Shown: in pieces, positions 62,610 through 64,000 of the stretch | How positions within the stretch are numbered: the stretch's first letter is position 1 | Layout of the letters: the number at the start of each line of letters is the position of its first letter | Origin: Myxococcales bacterium | Lineage (GTDB): Bacteria > Myxococcota_A > Bradymonadia > UBA7976 > UBA1532 | Assembly: GCA_020633555.1 (NCBI GenBank) | Contig: JACKDL010000004.1 | Coordinates: 124,001-188,000 of the forward strand | Length of the DNA stretch: 64,000 nt | Direction of reading: 5' to 3' | Made by a program: the position numbers and the translations under genes | Notes under the pieces: generated by a model | The model's input: the letters and a program-made list of their open reading frames with translations, nothing else | Told to the model about the DNA's origin: nothing | The model's database searches: none

Positions 62610-63341
62610 TCAACGCAGGCGCAGGCGGCGCTCGTTGTTGGTGGGAGCCAGGTCGGTGCAGGTCAGCTTCACCTTGGCGTCCTTGTCCTTGTAGCGGCTG
62701 TCGTAGCGGAACTTCACCGGCTGCTTCGCGTTGCGCTGCAGGCTGCTGACCGGCTGCCGGGCCAGGGCGCGGCCGTCCACCTCGAGCACCGCCTCGCAGG
62801 TGCCGGCGGCGTTGGGGCCGGCGTTCTTGATGTCGAACTGCAGCTCCTTCTCGCGGCCGATGCTGCGGTAGGCCGGGCGGCCGTCCACCACCAGATCGCC
62901 GCCCTGGAGACGCAGGGACTGCTTGCACTGGGGCAGGTGCGCGCAGGCGTCGATGGTCACCTCGAGCTGGCCGCGGTGCACGGCCTTGCCGTTGAGGTTG
63001 ACGGTGAGCGAGGTGGGGAAGCCGCCGCGCTGGTTGGTGAACTTCACCTTGCGGCGGAACAGGTTGTGGCGGCGGGCGCCGTCCACGAACCAGACGGTGA
63101 TCTGCTCCTCGACGCGGCCGCCCCGGGACTCCAGGCCCCCGAAGCTGAGCTCCACCTGCGGCCAGGTCACCCGCTTGATGTCGAAGGCCTCGACCTTCAG
63201 CGTGCTGGGGCCGCTGGCGGCGGCGGGCTGCTTGTTCAGGTTCACGCCCTTGCGGACGGTGAACTTGGGCTTGGCCTGGGCGCTGGACGCGAGCAGCGCC
63301 ACGGCGGCGGCGGCAAGGGCCAGGGTCATGAAGCGGCGCAT
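62610..63341 (-). CDS. Secreted beta-rich protein of unknown function
   Basis: ATG 63341 has GGGAGG upstream and leads into a signal peptide (MRRFMTLALAAAAVALLASSAQA). The 243-residue product is basic and strand-rich: STLKVEAFDIKRVTWPQVEL, EQITVWFVDGARRHNLFRRK and AVHRGQLEVTIDACAHLPQC. A possible CARDB-like unit, ELQFDIKNAGPNAAGTC with VLEVDGRALARQPV, lies in the C-terminal half. The signal peptidase I site and lack of a lipobox mean it is soluble in the periplasm or secreted. No close family is recognised. It is 54 bases upstream of the zinc-ribbon gene. Confidence 0.75.
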   Translation of the reverse strand: MRRFMTLALAAAAVALLASSAQAKPKFTVRKGVNLNKQPAAASGPSTLKVEAFDIKRVTWPQVELSFGGLESRGGRVEEQITVWFVDGARRHNLFRRKVKFTNQRGGFPTSLTVNLNGKAVHRGQLEVTIDACAHLPQCKQSLRLQGGDLVVDGRPAYRSIGREKELQFDIKNAGPNAAGTCEAVLEVDGRALARQPVSSLQRNAKQPVKFRYDSRYKDKDAKVKLTCTDLAPTNNERRLRLR

Positions 63342-63492
63342 GGATCCTCCCGGGGGGCGCGGTGCTGGGGGCCGCGGGCTCGGCGGCGCGCCGCCGACGG
63401 CGGCGCCGGACAGGTATTCACCGGCGCCCATGAACGGCGCAAGGGGCCCCGCGACTGTTGGGGCGGGTCGCTTGCGGCGTTCGGCCCGGCCC

Positions 63493-64000
63493 CTACGGGC
63501 TGAACTCGACCTTCGTGAGCGTCACGCAGGGCGCGCAGCCCTCGGCGGTGCAGGCCTGGCCGGCCTGACAGCCGCCGCAAGGGGCGTCGGCGGCGGGCGG
63601 ATCGTCGGCGGCCAGGCAGCCCTCGGCCACGTCCACCTGCAGCCAGTGGTGCGCAGCGTCGCGCTCCATGGGGGCGCCGCCGCCCCCGGCGTGGACCACG
63701 GTGACCCCCGCCTGGCGTTGGGTCTCGAACACCGCGAGCTGGCTGGTGAGCAGGTAGGGCACCTGCGCGCGCTTCAGGGCGGCGATGAAGCGGCCGGCCT
63801 CGAGGCGCTGGTTGAAGCCGTTGGCGCGGGTGCCGAAGGGGTCGAAGGGGGGCACATGGGTGAGCACCAGCCGCACCGGGGGCGCGGGGGTGCCGCCCCA
63901 CCACAGCGGTCCGTCGCTGAGCCAGGCGCGGAGCTGGGTGTGGCCGTCGGGGCTCAGCGCCTTGTCGGCCGAGTCGAGGACGATGAGGCGCAGATCCCCC
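63493..64000 (-). CDS. Calcineurin-like metallophosphoesterase, truncated by the window edge
   Basis: The frame is open to the right edge, so the start lies outside; about 169 C-terminal residues are visible. Recognisable parts are LRLIVLDSADKALSPDGHTQ, RAWLSDGPLWW and RLVLTHVPPFDP, the late half of a calcineurin-like phosphoesterase. The His of THVPP is a metal ligand. The fold then continues with LTSQLAVFETQRQAGVTVVH and GGGGAP. A Cys-rich tail (CGGCQAGQACTAEGCAPC) suggests it is exported. Substrate unknown; the N-terminal metal motifs are not in the window. Confidence 0.78.
   Translation of the reverse strand, partial: GDLRLIVLDSADKALSPDGHTQLRAWLSDGPLWWGGTPAPPVRLVLTHVPPFDPFGTRANGFNQRLEAGRFIAALKRAQVPYLLTSQLAVFETQRQAGVTVVHAGGGGAPMERDAAHHWLQVDVAEGCLAADDPPAADAPCGGCQAGQACTAEGCAPCVTLTKVEFSP

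Overview
This is a GC-rich chromosomal window that looks like a deltaproteobacterium of the Myxococcota. The grounds are a MYXO-CTERM-type surface protein, a pilMNOPQ-aroK-aroB run, OmpA proteins with long thrombospondin type-3 calcium repeats, FHA/TPR and PEGA proteins, many predicted lipoproteins and frequent GTG/TTG starts with 4-base stop/start overlaps. I see no phage, insertion sequence, CRISPR array or rRNA. The sequence reads as a stable chromosome with lineage-specific additions.

Layout. 1-956 (-): a truncated TIR-like protein gene. 1051-2366 (+): a MYXO-CTERM protein and a coupled polytopic membrane protein, whose end overlaps the convergent gene by 41 bases. 2326-16397 (-): a large envelope and signalling block. 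It holds an FHA/TPR membrane protein, OmpA-TSP3 protein B with two small membrane proteins and an HtrA protease, OmpA-TSP3 protein A with a small membrane protein, then a coupled trio: multi-sensor histidine kinase, stand-alone receiver, and an 856-residue HD-like protein. 16528-24382 (-): an Ig-like lipoprotein, murI, a conserved 174-residue protein, ftsE, ftsX, an EnvC-like factor and a YibQ-like deacetylase-fold protein, i.e. cell-wall synthesis and septal wall cleavage. 24592-26506: a PKD lipoprotein divergent from a FadL-type outer membrane protein.

26556-33575 (+): mfd, two SurA/PrsA-type prolyl isomerases and a sigma-54 response regulator. 33717-42188 (+): pilM, pilN, pilO, pilP, pilQ, aroK, aroB (type IV pilus alignment complex and secretin, then shikimate genes). 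pilQ carries two apparent single-base deletions and an alanine-rich insertion of about 520 residues. 42185-44444 (+): a Cys-rich lipoprotein, a roadblock/LC7 protein, aroQ and efp. 44598-49142 (+): a 1514-residue TPR protein with three kinds of acidic repeat. 49183-49254 (+): tRNA-Gly(CCC), with a clear promoter and terminator.

49422-64000: a DprE1-like oxidoreductase, an aldo/keto reductase, an RND pump without its usual partners, a zinc-ribbon/acidic protein, an RlpA-like lipoprotein, methionine aminopeptidase, a TPR plus PEGA/beta-barrel pair, a small lipoprotein, a zinc-ribbon membrane protein, a secreted protein and a truncated metallophosphoesterase. The common theme is the cell envelope: building it (murI, ftsEX/envC/yibQ, rlpA, prolyl isomerases, htrA), spanning it (pilM-pilQ, OmpA, FadL, RND) and sensing through it.
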